From Stentor coeruleus (lineage: Eukaryota > Ciliophora > Heterotrichea > Heterotrichida > Stentoridae), in NCBI GenBank assembly GCA_001970955.1, contig MPUH01000043.1:1-64000 (forward strand): a stretch of DNA of 64,000 bases, given 5' to 3'. Below are positions 31,360 to 42,035 of this stretch, one piece after another (position 1 is the stretch's first letter; each line of letters starts with the position of its first letter). Below the pieces are notes generated by a model, which did not search any database, was not told the origin of the DNA, and saw only the letters and a list, made by a program, of their open reading frames with translations. The translations under genes and the position numbers were made by a program.

Positions 31360-32486
31360 CTAAACTTGAGGTTCAGGCTCCTGAGGCTTTTTCTTAAAGC
31401 TTGCTTTAATTTCATCAAGCATATTCCTTGTATCTAATTTCAGTTTCTGCATAGATTGACTAGCAGTGATTTTATTTACAGTATGAACAACCTCATCACT
31501 AAATGAATGTGCAGCATGATTGAATTGANGCTTGTAGTGATTTTATTTACAGTATGAACAACCTCATCACTAAATGAATGTGCAGCATGATTGAATTGAT
31601 CTAATGTATCTTTAACAGCAGGTTTATTTTTAACTTTTGTGATTAGGTTATTCATCCCTGTTCCAATTTTGTTAGCGAATTCCACTGTTTTAGTTTCAAC
31701 TTTTTTCACAGCCGGCTTTTCAGTAAACTTGTTGATTTTTTCAGAGATCTTATCTGCAGTTTTGTTCCCAGCGGCCACAGCTTTTCTGTATGCATTTTTC
31801 GCCCATTGCCAACGATTTTTTTTCTCTGGTTCTAAAGTTTTTATTTTCTCTTCTTCAGGAGCTTCTGGAGCTTCAGGAACTTCAGCTTTTACTTTAAATT
31901 CTTCTTCTGAGATTTCAGTCTTTTCATACCCATAAACAAGGTTTTTTTCTTGATCATCAAAATATGGGTTTTTAGTTTCACTCGGAACTTCTGATTCAAT
32001 TTTTGCTTCTTCTTTTATTATTTCAGCTTTTTGATCTAGGATATTTTGGTCTTGAACAAGGTCTAGATTTACAAATCCAACTATTTCTCGACCTTCATCA
32101 ACTGCTGGACAATTATGTTCATATTCTTTTTCTTGAGATATAACACTTAACATTTCCCTATAATAAAAACCCGCTTTAGTTAAGTACTTGAAATTTGGAG
32201 GGGAATTTTCCATACTGTAATGACTGAAAAATTCTTTTATTGAACTGTTACCACCTGCGATCATAAGTTTAAGGTCATCTTCTTCCCAGATGTCATCAAG
32301 AGCTTTTACACGAGAAATTGATGGACCGAGTTTAGAGTGAAGATCTGTGCAGTTTGAACATATAAAACACCCGTTGTTTACTGATGCGAAAGTTGGGGTA
32401 AGTGAATTACATTCTAAACATTTAGTGTTTTCTGGGTCCTTTCTTAAGTTGTTGAAAATTTGTCCTGAGTTTTCTGATGATACCAT
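31360..32486 (-). CDS. ArfGAP-domain protein lacking the arginine finger
   Basis: Collapsing the duplicate around N 31529 gives 351 residues ending KKPQEPEPQV-TAA. The N-terminal ~115 residues are an ArfGAP zinc finger, CLECNSLTPTFASVNNG then CFICSNC, with the four Cys of C-x2-C...C-x2-C and the following LG.SISRVKALDDIW. The catalytic Arg of the family (IHR-x-LG) is Ser here (LHSKLG), so GTPase activation is doubtful. The rest is acidic, then basic and helical (KKVETKTVEFANKIGTG), without a known domain. ArfGAPs act on Arf GTPases at Golgi and endosome membranes; this one may only bind them. Confidence 0.85.
31465..31599. repeat. 64-bp direct duplication around a single N (assembly join)
   Basis: Bases 31465-31528 equal 31536-31599, with N at 31529. 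Collapsing them restores the ArfGAP-like frame to its natural C terminus. Confidence 0.88.
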
Positions 32487-33043
32487 TTATATTTATTTGT
32501 GAGGAGTTGATATATTTTGATAGAGATTAAGTAATTAGTTTTTTTGGGAGATTTTATTGTATAGGGGATTATAAGTGATTTAATCAAAGTTGCTGTATAT
32601 ATTTTNCTGTGAGGAGTTGATATATTTTTATGGAGATTAAGTAATTAGTTGTTTTGGGAGATTTTATTGTATAGGGGATTATAAGTGATTTAATCAAAGT
32701 TGCTGTATATATTTTTATGATAAATTGCCAATATGAGTAAAAAAATAACTTATATAATTAAATAAACTCTGTTCATTAAATCCTATAGCCAGACTAATAT
32801 ACACAAAGTTATAATACTAAACTAATCCAACCATAAAAGCATTTCAAATTATTACACCCCATAAAAATTACATATTTTCTAAAACCCAATATATCACATC
32901 CAAAAAAACCTTAGCCTTATCTCACTCTCTAAAAAAATCTATTTATTTTTTCATCTAATAATCCTTCATAAAACCATTTAAATCCTCTACCTCAATTCCC
33001 AAATCAAATCTAATTTTATATTTAATCATTCTTCTTAACATAA
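32487..33043. other. 557-bp intergenic region between divergent genes
   Basis: It holds a 108-bp duplication around N 32606 and otherwise AT-rich sequence. The part above 32740 is C-rich on the plus strand ahead of the acylase start. No gene was seen. Confidence 0.6.
32498..32715. repeat. 108-bp duplication around a single N with three mismatches
   Basis: Bases 32498-32605 and 32608-32715 match except at three positions, with N at 32606. The mismatches suggest two alleles or read errors at joined contig ends. Confidence 0.8.
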
Positions 33044-35413
33044 ATGGTGAGGCAAACATGCTTTTTCTTGGTCATCCCAGTCCTGCTCTCATTTTTGATT
33101 TTCTTCTTCCTCCAATCCTTGTCCCCAAAATCAGTAACATTAACAGATTATGTTTCTCATCCTGTTGATATAATCCGTGATGAATATGGAATACCACATA
33201 TTTATGCTAATGATTATCCTGATGCTTCATATGCAATGGGTTATGCAATAGGCCAAGATCGTCTATGGCAATTAGATATGACTCGTAGGATTGCAGGTGG
33301 AAGATTAAGTGAAATGCTTGGGGACAAGTTTTTAAGTATCGATATTTTTATGCATAACATCAAAATGCGTCAAATGGCTAAAAGAGATATTGAAGCTGCA
33401 TCTCCTGAAGCTTTAAAAGTTTATAAAGCTTTTGTTGCTGGAATTAACGCAGGTGCACAATCAATGTGGCTTTTACCTATAGAATATTATATTACAAGGA
33501 CGAATTGGGAAGAGTATACAACTATTGATTGTCAATTAAATATACATTTAATTGGATTATCACTTACTATGACTTGGGGAAATGATATACTTAGACAACA
33601 GTTGTTTGAAATTGTTGGTGAAGAAATTGAATGGATTATGGCAACTGATTATAAATATGTTAAGCCGAAAACTTTTATTGTCACAAACGATGAACTACCT
33701 GAAGATATTAAAGGGACTTTTACAGAGTTTACGAATACTTGGCTTAATGCAAGTATAAGTTTTGATATAGAAATGCTTGACAAAGGTAGTGGGAGTAATT
33801 CTTGGAGTATTTCTGGAGAACATACAAAAAGTGGTAAACCAATTATAGCTTCTGATCCTCATTTAACTTATAGTATGCCTAATACATGGTATTTTAGACA
33901 TATTTACTTACCTGATAATACATTATCAGGATTTGGTCTTGTTGGATACCCAATAATAGGTATTGGTAGAAGTGATAATTTTGCATGGACACTTACTAAC
34001 TCTAAAACCGACGATGCTGATATTTATGTTGAAAAAATCCAAAACGGGAAATATTTATATGGAGATGACTATTTACCTTTAGGAGAATTTGAAGAAATCA
34101 TTAAAATCAAAGGACAAGAAGACATGAAAATAACATTCAAAGAAACAATACATGGGCCGATATTAAAAAAAAACTCTTATATTGGAGGTAGTAAATTTAC
34201 AGGGTCTCTTCCTGAATATGAAGATGAGAATTTATCATTTTGCTTTTTAAACTATTTTGTAATTGAACATGATATTGACTTCCACTTAAATTTTTTTAAA
34301 GCTAAAACAATAGACGATGTCCGTAAATTAATAAACAATTTTAATGCTGTAAGACAATCAATGACTATTACATCAAAAAGTGGAGATATTTATTTTTTAT
34401 CCATAAGTCAATCACCAATTCGAAGAGCTAGAGGTGATTTACCTCTAGAAGGATGGGTTAAAAATAACACTTGGCAAGGTTTGATTCCCCATGATGAAAA
34501 ACCATATGTTATCAACCCTAAAAAAGGTTTTTTAGTAACAGCAAATAATTATCAAGTCGATACTGACTATAAATACTTCTCATCTTTAGGTCAATATTTC
34601 TCTCAAGGCAGAGGAGAAAGAATCCATGAACTCATACAAATGAAAATCGATAAAAAAGAAAAACTCTCAGCTGAAGATTCAATAAAAATCCAACAAGACG
34701 AATTAGAAGTTTTTGCTAGAGAATCAACACCTTATATGCTTAAAATGGTAAAAGTTTCTGATAAGTTTAATAATGAAATCAAGTTAATGGAAAATTGGGA
34801 TTATGTTATGAGTAGAGATAGTAAAGCTGCGAGTATTTATGCAATCTGGATAAGACAGATAGCAAAAAATTTACTTAAAGATTGGGTTTCAGAAAACAAA
34901 CTTAAGGCGTATTTAAAAAGTTTACTTATGCAATTAGGTATAACTAAGCTATTTATGCCAGGATACCCTTCAGTTGAAAGAATATGTAATAATCCGAAAA
35001 CTAAAGAGATTGAAACATGTGTTGATTTAGTATCGAAATCTTTTATTGAAGCTTGTGAGATTGCTGATGGGAAATCTTGGGGTCAGTTTCATATTGCTTG
35101 GATAAAACATTTCCCTTTTTCTAATATCCCATTTTTGAGTTGGATTTTTGATAGAAAAGGACAGGTTGGAGGACTTTATACGACTGTTCATTCGACTCAT
35201 TATGATTGGTCTGAAGATAATTTTGTTTCAACCCATGGGCCGACGATTAAGTTTATAGCTGATCTTGGGAATAATAGTGAAACGTATTGGAGTATGAATA
35301 CTGGGATTAGTGGGAATTTGTTTAGTAGATTTTATTATGGGATTATTGAGGAACATCATTATGGAGGGCTGATTAGGTTTGATTTCCAAGAGAGTAGTCT
35401 TAGAAGGAAATAG
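33044..35413 (+). CDS. Penicillin acylase-family N-terminal-nucleophile hydrolase
   Basis: 789 residues. A hydrophobic N-terminal segment (~4-24) is a signal anchor or signal peptide. The alpha-chain region has the family features VDIIRDEYGIPHIYA and YAIGQDRLWQLDM. The autoprocessing site lies in GSGSNSW; by analogy Ser251 becomes the N-terminal nucleophile of the beta chain after self-cleavage. It is followed by SGEHTKSGKPIIASDPHL, the most conserved stretch of the family, and later SKTDDADIYVEK. Family members cleave amide bonds of beta-lactams, acyl-homoserine lactones or other N-acyl compounds; here the substrate is unknown. Length and motifs are complete, so it is probably active in secretory or digestive compartments. 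Confidence 0.9.
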   Translation: MVRQTCFFLVIPVLLSFLIFFFLQSLSPKSVTLTDYVSHPVDIIRDEYGIPHIYANDYPDASYAMGYAIGQDRLWQLDMTRRIAGGRLSEMLGDKFLSIDIFMHNIKMRQMAKRDIEAASPEALKVYKAFVAGINAGAQSMWLLPIEYYITRTNWEEYTTIDCQLNIHLIGLSLTMTWGNDILRQQLFEIVGEEIEWIMATDYKYVKPKTFIVTNDELPEDIKGTFTEFTNTWLNASISFDIEMLDKGSGSNSWSISGEHTKSGKPIIASDPHLTYSMPNTWYFRHIYLPDNTLSGFGLVGYPIIGIGRSDNFAWTLTNSKTDDADIYVEKIQNGKYLYGDDYLPLGEFEEIIKIKGQEDMKITFKETIHGPILKKNSYIGGSKFTGSLPEYEDENLSFCFLNYFVIEHDIDFHLNFFKAKTIDDVRKLINNFNAVRQSMTITSKSGDIYFLSISQSPIRRARGDLPLEGWVKNNTWQGLIPHDEKPYVINPKKGFLVTANNYQVDTDYKYFSSLGQYFSQGRGERIHELIQMKIDKKEKLSAEDSIKIQQDELEVFARESTPYMLKMVKVSDKFNNEIKLMENWDYVMSRDSKAASIYAIWIRQIAKNLLKDWVSENKLKAYLKSLLMQLGITKLFMPGYPSVERICNNPKTKEIETCVDLVSKSFIEACEIADGKSWGQFHIAWIKHFPFSNIPFLSWIFDRKGQVGGLYTTVHSTHYDWSEDNFVSTHGPTIKFIADLGNNSETYWSMNTGISGNLFSRFYYGIIEEHHYGGLIRFDFQESSLRRK

Positions 35414-35569
35414 GTAGGATAAATTTGAGTTTAGGAATTTAGTTTGTTTTTATGTATGTGTGAGATAGAGGAGATATGGTAGAGATGATTTGGTTAGGAA
35501 TAAGAATGAGTTTGGGTTTATATGTAGGATGTTTTTAGGATTTTATTTTATAAGTGAATAAATAAAGCT

Positions 35570-37054
35570 ATGGGTAATACAGAGGTACATGAACAAAAAA
35601 TTGATTTCTTTGTAAGTACTCACAAGCCACTAGAAAGTGGAATCTGGCTTAACATACAAGGCAGAAGGACCAGAAGAAGTATGTTTTTTCAATCTCCTCC
35701 AAGTTATGTGCTAAATGCAACTTTAGATGGGTCTCCAGAAATCCAAGAACTGTACTTCAATTGTCCAAATTGTAAAACCCAATGTTTTGATACTGGTTTA
35801 GAAAAAATAGTCAAATGCAGATGCAATAATAACTTTATTAGAAGTAACAAAGTTATTAAGAAAGTTGAGTCATCTTCAGTCCACACATTTGACACTCATT
35901 TTAATGTCCAACTCAATTCACCACCTAGCAATTTTGTCCCTGAACTCCTCACTTTAACTCTTGCAGTTTTCCGTGAAGGTTTACCTGAAAATTATATCAC
36001 AAGTGGTAGGACTAACTTCCCTATAATATTCGATCAATACCTCTCACCTTTTTTCAAACAAAAATTGCGTTGTGTAGGTCTAAACGATTATTTCAAATAC
36101 CAAGACGCTAAATTTAAAGTCCTTGGTGCTTTCCCAAGCTACGGCATCGTGACTGAAAAAACTTTAATTTCCTGCTCAGAAGTCTTAAGCGAGCATCCAA
36201 TCGAACGTATTCACATCTTACCAATCCTTCCTCATACTCTTAATGAAAACACATTTTCTTCATCAATCCAACCATATTTTCGTAGTAATCCACGTCATGT
36301 AATATCAGGGGAATACATATACATAGACTCTAAAGCTTTTATGATAACAGCATGCCAACCAAATGATGGAATCGTAAATTCAGAAACCAATTTCTATTTC
36401 AATGGTGATCCTTTAGAACCTATTCAATATTTCACAATAGTCCCATTCCTAGAAGATCTTTCCTATCATTATCATGCATTAAATCGTGAAAACCTTATAG
36501 AAGAAATCATAAACAGTTATATTATGAATTATTTTCAAGGGTTTAAAAGGATAATATCATTAAATCAATTGATCAATATAGATGGAGTTGCTTTTAAAAT
36601 TGTTGATTGCTGGCCTCATAAAGGAGTTACTATTGATTCTTCAAGAATTGTGTATGATGGAAGTATGTGTAGAAGAGAAGCAGGGGAATATTATAGTCCT
36701 AATACTATACTTATAAGAAGAGGGAATCTTATGGAAGATCCATTATTGATATTAGCTCAACAAATGGCCCAATTACAAGAAAGTATGTTAGAAATTGGTA
36801 TACATGAAATAAGAGGTACAAGTGAAGAGACTATAAGAGGACTTCCTAATAATATAGTAAATACTGTACCAGAAGATCCAGAAGCTGGAAAATGTATGGT
36901 TTGTTTATGTCATTATGAGTTAGGTGAAGAAACTAAAACATTACCTTGTTGTAAAATATATATAGTTCATGTTTTTCATTCAAGTTGTATTGAAGAATGG
37001 CTTAGAAGAAGTACTTTTTGTCCTTTATGCAAGAGTTCAGTTGAAAGAAGATAA
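35570..37054 (+). CDS. RING-type E3 ligase-like protein with three internal repeats
   Basis: 494 residues. MGNTEVHE suggests N-myristoylation. A small zinc-ribbon-like motif (CPNCKTQC...CRC) lies at ~65-85. The middle holds three related units: FKVLGAFPSYGIVTEKTLI, FMITACQPNDGIVNSETNF and FKIVDCWPHKGVTIDSSRI. They recall the second half of the Cdc48/p97 N-domain, an impression only. The C terminus is a RING-H2 finger, CMVCLCHYELGEETKTLPC then HVFHSSCIEEWL and CPLC, with extra residues between LPC and the His pair. It probably ubiquitinates membrane-associated targets; the substrate is unknown. Confidence 0.82.
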   Translation: MGNTEVHEQKIDFFVSTHKPLESGIWLNIQGRRTRRSMFFQSPPSYVLNATLDGSPEIQELYFNCPNCKTQCFDTGLEKIVKCRCNNNFIRSNKVIKKVESSSVHTFDTHFNVQLNSPPSNFVPELLTLTLAVFREGLPENYITSGRTNFPIIFDQYLSPFFKQKLRCVGLNDYFKYQDAKFKVLGAFPSYGIVTEKTLISCSEVLSEHPIERIHILPILPHTLNENTFSSSIQPYFRSNPRHVISGEYIYIDSKAFMITACQPNDGIVNSETNFYFNGDPLEPIQYFTIVPFLEDLSYHYHALNRENLIEEIINSYIMNYFQGFKRIISLNQLINIDGVAFKIVDCWPHKGVTIDSSRIVYDGSMCRREAGEYYSPNTILIRRGNLMEDPLLILAQQMAQLQESMLEIGIHEIRGTSEETIRGLPNNIVNTVPEDPEAGKCMVCLCHYELGEETKTLPCCKIYIVHVFHSSCIEEWLRRSTFCPLCKSSVERR

Positions 37055-37181
37055 AAGTGGCTATGGGGTTAATATTATGAGTTCTTAATGAATAATGGTT
37101 TAATTGGTTAGTTTTTTTTTATAATTCATCATAAATAATATATATTAGAATATATGATTATAGCTTAAATTTTCAATATAT

Positions 37182-39494
37182 TTAAAGATCTAATAAGCTA
37201 TCATGTTGTATTTTCTTCTGTTGAGGTATTGGTTGAGGTTGTTGTGGTGGCTTACTAGGTTTACTAACACCAATTTCTTGTGGTGGTCCAAACGATCCAA
37301 ACAAAGTATGAGCCATTTGTTCCCTTGCTACATCTTTTTCACTTATTGGAAATACTTTAGTTTGTGGCATTGGAACTTTAGCTACAGATGGTTGATAAGA
37401 TTTCAGAGATTCATGAACTGGTGCAACTGGTGGTGGTTGCGGATGATTAATATTAGAATTCCCAGCATAACCTTCTTTAGACCAAATCTTATTTTTTACA
37501 CCAAATTCTCCAGCTTCCTGAGGTGTTTCAACAGTTGTTGTTATTGATTTTTCAGAAACAGGAGCAGAATAAGCCTCAATACGCATAGATTGTAAAGCTT
37601 CACTCGCTTTATACTCTTCAGGACGACCTTTACCCATAACATAACTCATAGACTTCCTATTTAAATACTGTTTATACGGTCTAGCCCCATTTATTAACTC
37701 TTATTGTTCATAAGATTCAAGGAATTTGAAATTTGTTATTATATTAAAATTCCTTTTAAAATTCAATTGTATTGGAAGTTTCGTACATGTCCCTGCAAGC
37801 TCATAACAACGTTGTTGAAGATCTTCATTACGAGATGTACTAAAACGGCTTATTAAATCTCGACATTGATCTGAAGGAACTCCTTTGCTTATTTTTTGCA
37901 ATGCAGTGAATATCCAGCCTTTTGTAGTTGGGTCATCAAAGCTTTTAAATAAAGATTTACATAATAGATCCATTATAGAACCTATACTTTCACTTTGAAG
38001 ATACTCAGAAAACTCCCCAATGACCCATGGCGCTACTTGCATTGGACAATCAGGAATATTCTCATTCATTTGTAGAATTTTAGAATACTCAGTAACAGTA
38101 AACTCAATAATATCATCATCTTCTCTCCATTCTTCTATAAGTTTTATAAGCCCATTTACTATATTTGGTTTTATAAGTTCTGAAGCAACTTCAAACATAG
38201 TATTCATAGTTTGTATATACCATTTGCTATCTGGGGCGAATTTCTCAGCGAGTTCTGTAATTTTTCCATCAATTTCTTGTTTAAAATGTATATCAAAAGA
38301 TGCAGATTTAATAATTCCAGTGAATTTATCTATAATTACAGTGACATTAGTCGTATTAGTCATTTTATAAAGAAGTGTAAGAGTTTTTCTTTTTAATGTG
38401 TCATCTGAGTCTTCTAAGCAATCAACAACAACAAGTTGATGTTTAATTGCATAAATTGGGTTTATTTTTACTATACTAATAAGCCCTGTAATTCCTGTAT
38501 GTTTAAGATTTTTTTTTTCTGCTGTTAAAAGTCTTGATACTAAATGAGCTGCATTTTCTATAATTGTTTGATTTGGGTAAATTTTTGTAATTGTTTTAAG
38601 GCATTGATAAACTATCGCATATCCTGCATTAACCCCAGTATCATCAGCCCTTCTCATAACTTCAGAAAGAATTTCATACATCTGTTCACTAGCCCTTTTA
38701 TCATTTTCCCCTAAAATCCCTAATATTTCTAACAGTTTTGTCTGTAACCATGGTCTATGCATCCTATGATAATCAAAATGTCTATGATGTCTATGATCAA
38801 TAATTTGTTTCAAAATTACAACAAAACTGCTAATCAAATCTTTATATATAGGCAGTTGATTCTCATCAGAAAGTATCTGAGCAAAAGAGTTTAAAGTAAC
38901 TGCCATAACTGTGTCGTATATGTCACATAATGTTCTTCTGAAATGATTAGAAAAATCTTGTATCAAACTAGGATTAAGTTTCATAAATCTGTTAAGGACA
39001 ATAATTGCTTTTTTTCTAATAATTTCTACACCATGAGATAATAGTTTTATGATCTGGTCTGAAAAAGCATGTAAAAAACCAATATTGACTAGTTTGCTTA
39101 AAGCTGTTAAAGCTGAAGATACTTCAAGATAATTTGTACTTTGTAAATCTTTTTGTAAATTAGCTACTAATAGGATTAGTAGAGGAGATTCTGAAGGTAA
39201 ACATAATGCACAAGTTAGATAACCAACGCCTTTACAGACTACATTCCCGCAGTTAATAGAGTTAATAGCGTGGATATATGCGAATGAAGCATCGCAACCA
39301 AACATTTCTAAGTAAATAGCTCTGATTAGCATTTCTTTTGGAGGCTTTGGAGGGATGTTTGGCTCAGCTATTTTGATTTTTCATTCTTGGCATTCTTGGG
39401 TTATGATTTTGTGTTCTCCTTGTGACCTACGAGACTCGCCTATTGGTTCAAATAGCTCAAATAGTTCTTTTGATAAGTGACCTCCAGAAGACAT
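37182..39494 (-). CDS. ap4e1: AP-4 complex subunit epsilon, frame interrupted by one TAA
   Basis: Read from the ATG at 39494, the frame covers 770 positions if one TGA (codon 38) is Trp and one TAA (37701-37703) is passed. Residues ~55-590 are the adaptin trunk, with IRAIYLEMFGCDASFAYIHA, LQKDLQSTNYLEVSSALTAL, LLEILGILGENDKRASEQMY and QHQLVVVDCLEDSDDTLKRK, matching AP-4 epsilon better than gamma or alpha. The TAA falls inside FLESYEQ-TAA-ELINGARPYK, which I recall as a conserved epsilon segment ending GA-P-YK. The following hinge is Pro/Gln-rich (REQMAHTLFGSFGPP) and ends SLLDL, a clathrin-box-like motif. No ear domain follows. AP-4 sorts cargo at the trans-Golgi network. If the TAA stops translation, the product is a 597-residue trunk. 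Confidence 0.87.
37701..37703 (-). other. In-frame TAA inside the AP-4 epsilon coding frame
   Basis: The frame is open and family-like on both sides, with no shift and no GT..AG pair of intron length spanning the codon. It may be read-through, a sequence error, an allelic nonsense change or a true stop. Confidence 0.6.
39381..39383 (-). other. In-frame TGA (Trp) near the AP-4 epsilon start
   Basis: Codon 38 in QECQE-TGA-KIKIAEPNIP. The only ATG that gives the conserved pre-trunk segment lies upstream of it, at 39494, so TGA must be sense here. Confidence 0.8.
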
Positions 39495-40275
39495 TTATTA
39501 TTTTACATTGGTTTATGATATTGGTGGATTTTTATTGGAATTTATCATGATTATGAAGATAATGAGGTTTTGGATTTGAATTTAGATGTGTTGATTACAA
39601 TTTATTTTTATTATAGGATTATGTGGATTATGTTGTTAAGGGGTTTAAGACTTTAGAGACTTTAGAAAATATGATAAAAATATTTTTGATGCAAACTTTT
39701 AACGATTTCTTGAAATTGTCTAAGTTAGCTTGGAAGATTTATGATTTATTTGTATTTGTATTAGGGTTTTGGTTTAATTTTAAAATCATAGGATCTTGTA
39801 TGATGATAAGGGAAAAAATAATATAGATTTATATATGCATAACTGGCTGATGACTAAAAATATAAAATTTTCAGGGTTTTATATTAAAACTAGATACTTA
39901 CTTTAGTACCTAAATAAGTATTTTCTATAAAATATCGGATTCTATATGTTCTGCTTTAAAACTTTAATGCAAAAATATTCTGGGATAAAATATTTTACAT
40001 AAGAAATTGTTTAAACCACTAAACATCAATTAATTTAAAATAATCTTTTGTAATAATCACTTAATCTAAATAAATTTAACTATAAAAAAGTTTTTCATAT
40101 AGAGAAATCCCCATTTCCATATTCAACATTTCATCATCACCCAAAATCATTCTTCTCTAACCAAAATCCTATTTCAAACAACACATAAACTCCCTAAAAC
40201 ATAATCATCCCTCCACTTATCTTTCAACCATTTAAAAATCCAATACTGCATCATTTACCATATGTTATCTACTGA
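39495..40275. other. 781-bp intergenic region
   Basis: This is the 5' flank of the AP-4 gene, G-rich on the plus strand as expected, then AT-rich sequence and the 3' flank of the DHHC gene. A 67-codon open frame at 39623-39826 has no support. Confidence 0.6.
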
Positions 40276-41277
40276 TTAATATTTTTTCGTGTTAAAAAAA
40301 AGTCCTGAGTCTTTAGATTTCTCATAAAAAAAAGGGAAAAACCACATCAAAGGATTATTCCCTAAAGATTCTTTGAAATTATTATAAACCCCTTGACTAT
40401 ATGGTGACTTATCAAAATTACTCGATTTTGCTCTTTTTTTCTCACAAAATTCAATTGTACTAAAATTATTCCACATCAACCATATATGGAAAAACATAAA
40501 CGCGACGAGAATAATACTCAATAACAACACTAAAATATAAACTGTTACAATAAACAACACAAAAGCTTCACTATTACTATCATCACATAAACACACAACA
40601 ACACTTTCCCAAAAAGTTGATACAAACAATATCAGAGATACAGCTCCATAAAACACAACAAGGAAAAAATATTTGTAATTATTATTTCCAACACAATTAG
40701 CAATCCAATTACAATGATGATCCATTTTCAAAACACATCGATCGCATTGTTTACAATGATGACATCTATCAGGTTTACGAAGTTGACAATGATTACAAGT
40801 ACGTTGGCTTCCATCTTTACGTTTTTCAATTGTAACTTTTTCAGTTGAGGATTCAGAAGAGTCTTCAAGAAGTATTTCCCAATCTGGAGTCCTAGGAATG
40901 TTTCCTGGATCAGTGTTTGAAGCTTTATATAAACTTATTAATAGCCAGAATACATTCCAAGTAAGAAAGATTATAAATATTATTGCTCTTATTGCTGCTA
41001 ATGTTTTTTCTGAATCTGTATGCCAAAAATAAACTTCTGGTCTGTTGCTATTATCTGTTAGCAAAGGAATTATATAGAATGCAAGATAAATTGTATATGC
41101 TGAGGATATGATGAGTAGGACTACAATTACAGGAAGAAATATGATGAATTTTATCACAAAGATGCATAGTTTTTCAGAGAAAGTCGCTTTTTCCCAAGGT
41201 GGGAGGTTGTTTTTGAGCTCTTTTTCTGTATCTTCGAAGGCTTGGATAAAAGTTAGAGAATTGTGGGAGTCCACCAT
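40276..41277 (-). CDS. DHHC-type protein S-palmitoyltransferase
   Basis: 333 residues with four membrane spans (~33-70, ~93-115, ~200-222, ~235-265). The cysteine-rich domain sits between spans 2 and 3: CNHCQLRKPDRCHHCKQCDR followed by VLKMDHHCNWIANCVGNNNY, with the catalytic DHHC intact. Spans 1 and 2 precede TDPGNIPR, the usual DPG motif. It transfers palmitate from CoA to cytosolic Cys residues of membrane proteins at Golgi or plasma membrane. Several neighbours have N termini that could be palmitoylated (MGC.., MGNFGCCG), but no partner is shown. Confidence 0.93.
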   Translation of the reverse strand: MVDSHNSLTFIQAFEDTEKELKNNLPPWEKATFSEKLCIFVIKFIIFLPVIVVLLIISSAYTIYLAFYIIPLLTDNSNRPEVYFWHTDSEKTLAAIRAIIFIIFLTWNVFWLLISLYKASNTDPGNIPRTPDWEILLEDSSESSTEKVTIEKRKDGSQRTCNHCQLRKPDRCHHCKQCDRCVLKMDHHCNWIANCVGNNNYKYFFLVVFYGAVSLILFVSTFWESVVVCLCDDSNSEAFVLFIVTVYILVLLLSIILVAFMFFHIWLMWNNFSTIEFCEKKRAKSSNFDKSPYSQGVYNNFKESLGNNPLMWFFPFFYEKSKDSGLFFNTKKY

Positions 41278-42035
41278 ATCCGTTTTATTAGAAATACAAT
41301 AATGGTGCTTAAGTCTTTTAAGTTTGTGTTGATGTATTAGGGTAAAAAATGATATTATGAGTTTTTTGATTGATTGATAATTAAGGTATGAGGAATTATG
41401 AACAAATTAAGATTATTATTTGAAGAAATTGTGGAGAATAAAAGTATTGCGACTGGAAGATTAGATTTTTGTTGATTTAAGGCTTGTTTTGTAGATGATT
41501 ATTTGGCTATTCGCTAACGGTTGAATTTTTTAGTTGTGGTTTAGGATGGATGATTTAGGGAATTACTGGTTGATGTGAAAAATTATGATTTTTGAGGAAT
41601 GGGAGGCTTGTTTTAAGTTATAGGATTTAGGCTAGATATTAATTGTATGGGAATTATACAGGGTTTGTTATTGTTTTATTGAAATGATGATTGAAATTGT
41701 TATGCTAAATATGATTTTTTGTATTAGGCTAATTATTTATGTTTACAAAAATATTATTTTTGTTAGATGGGTGTATATAATATCAAAGTCTACAAATATC
41801 TAGCTTTAACTAACACCAAAATAAACTTTACATTGTATACATCTAAAAATTTTAATCTTAAACATAGTCATCAACCCAAATTTCCTTTCTTATATACCTA
41901 AATTATCAATTAAATAAATTACTCTTCACATTTATCTTACTTCTTATTTCCCATAAAAAATCTTTATAACAAAACAGCATCTAAAAATTTTAATCTCAAT
42001 TAAAAATCCTACACCTCAATACAATATTTACATAT
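41278..42035. other. 758-bp intergenic region
   Basis: The part up to ~41740 is strongly G-rich on the plus strand (5' flank of the DHHC gene); the rest is AT-rich 3' flank of the kinase gene. No gene was seen. Confidence 0.6.

Noticed and set aside
39623-39826. 67-codon open frame in the AP-4 5' flank
   Set aside because: It lies in the skewed flank typical of upstream regions; no recognisable motif.
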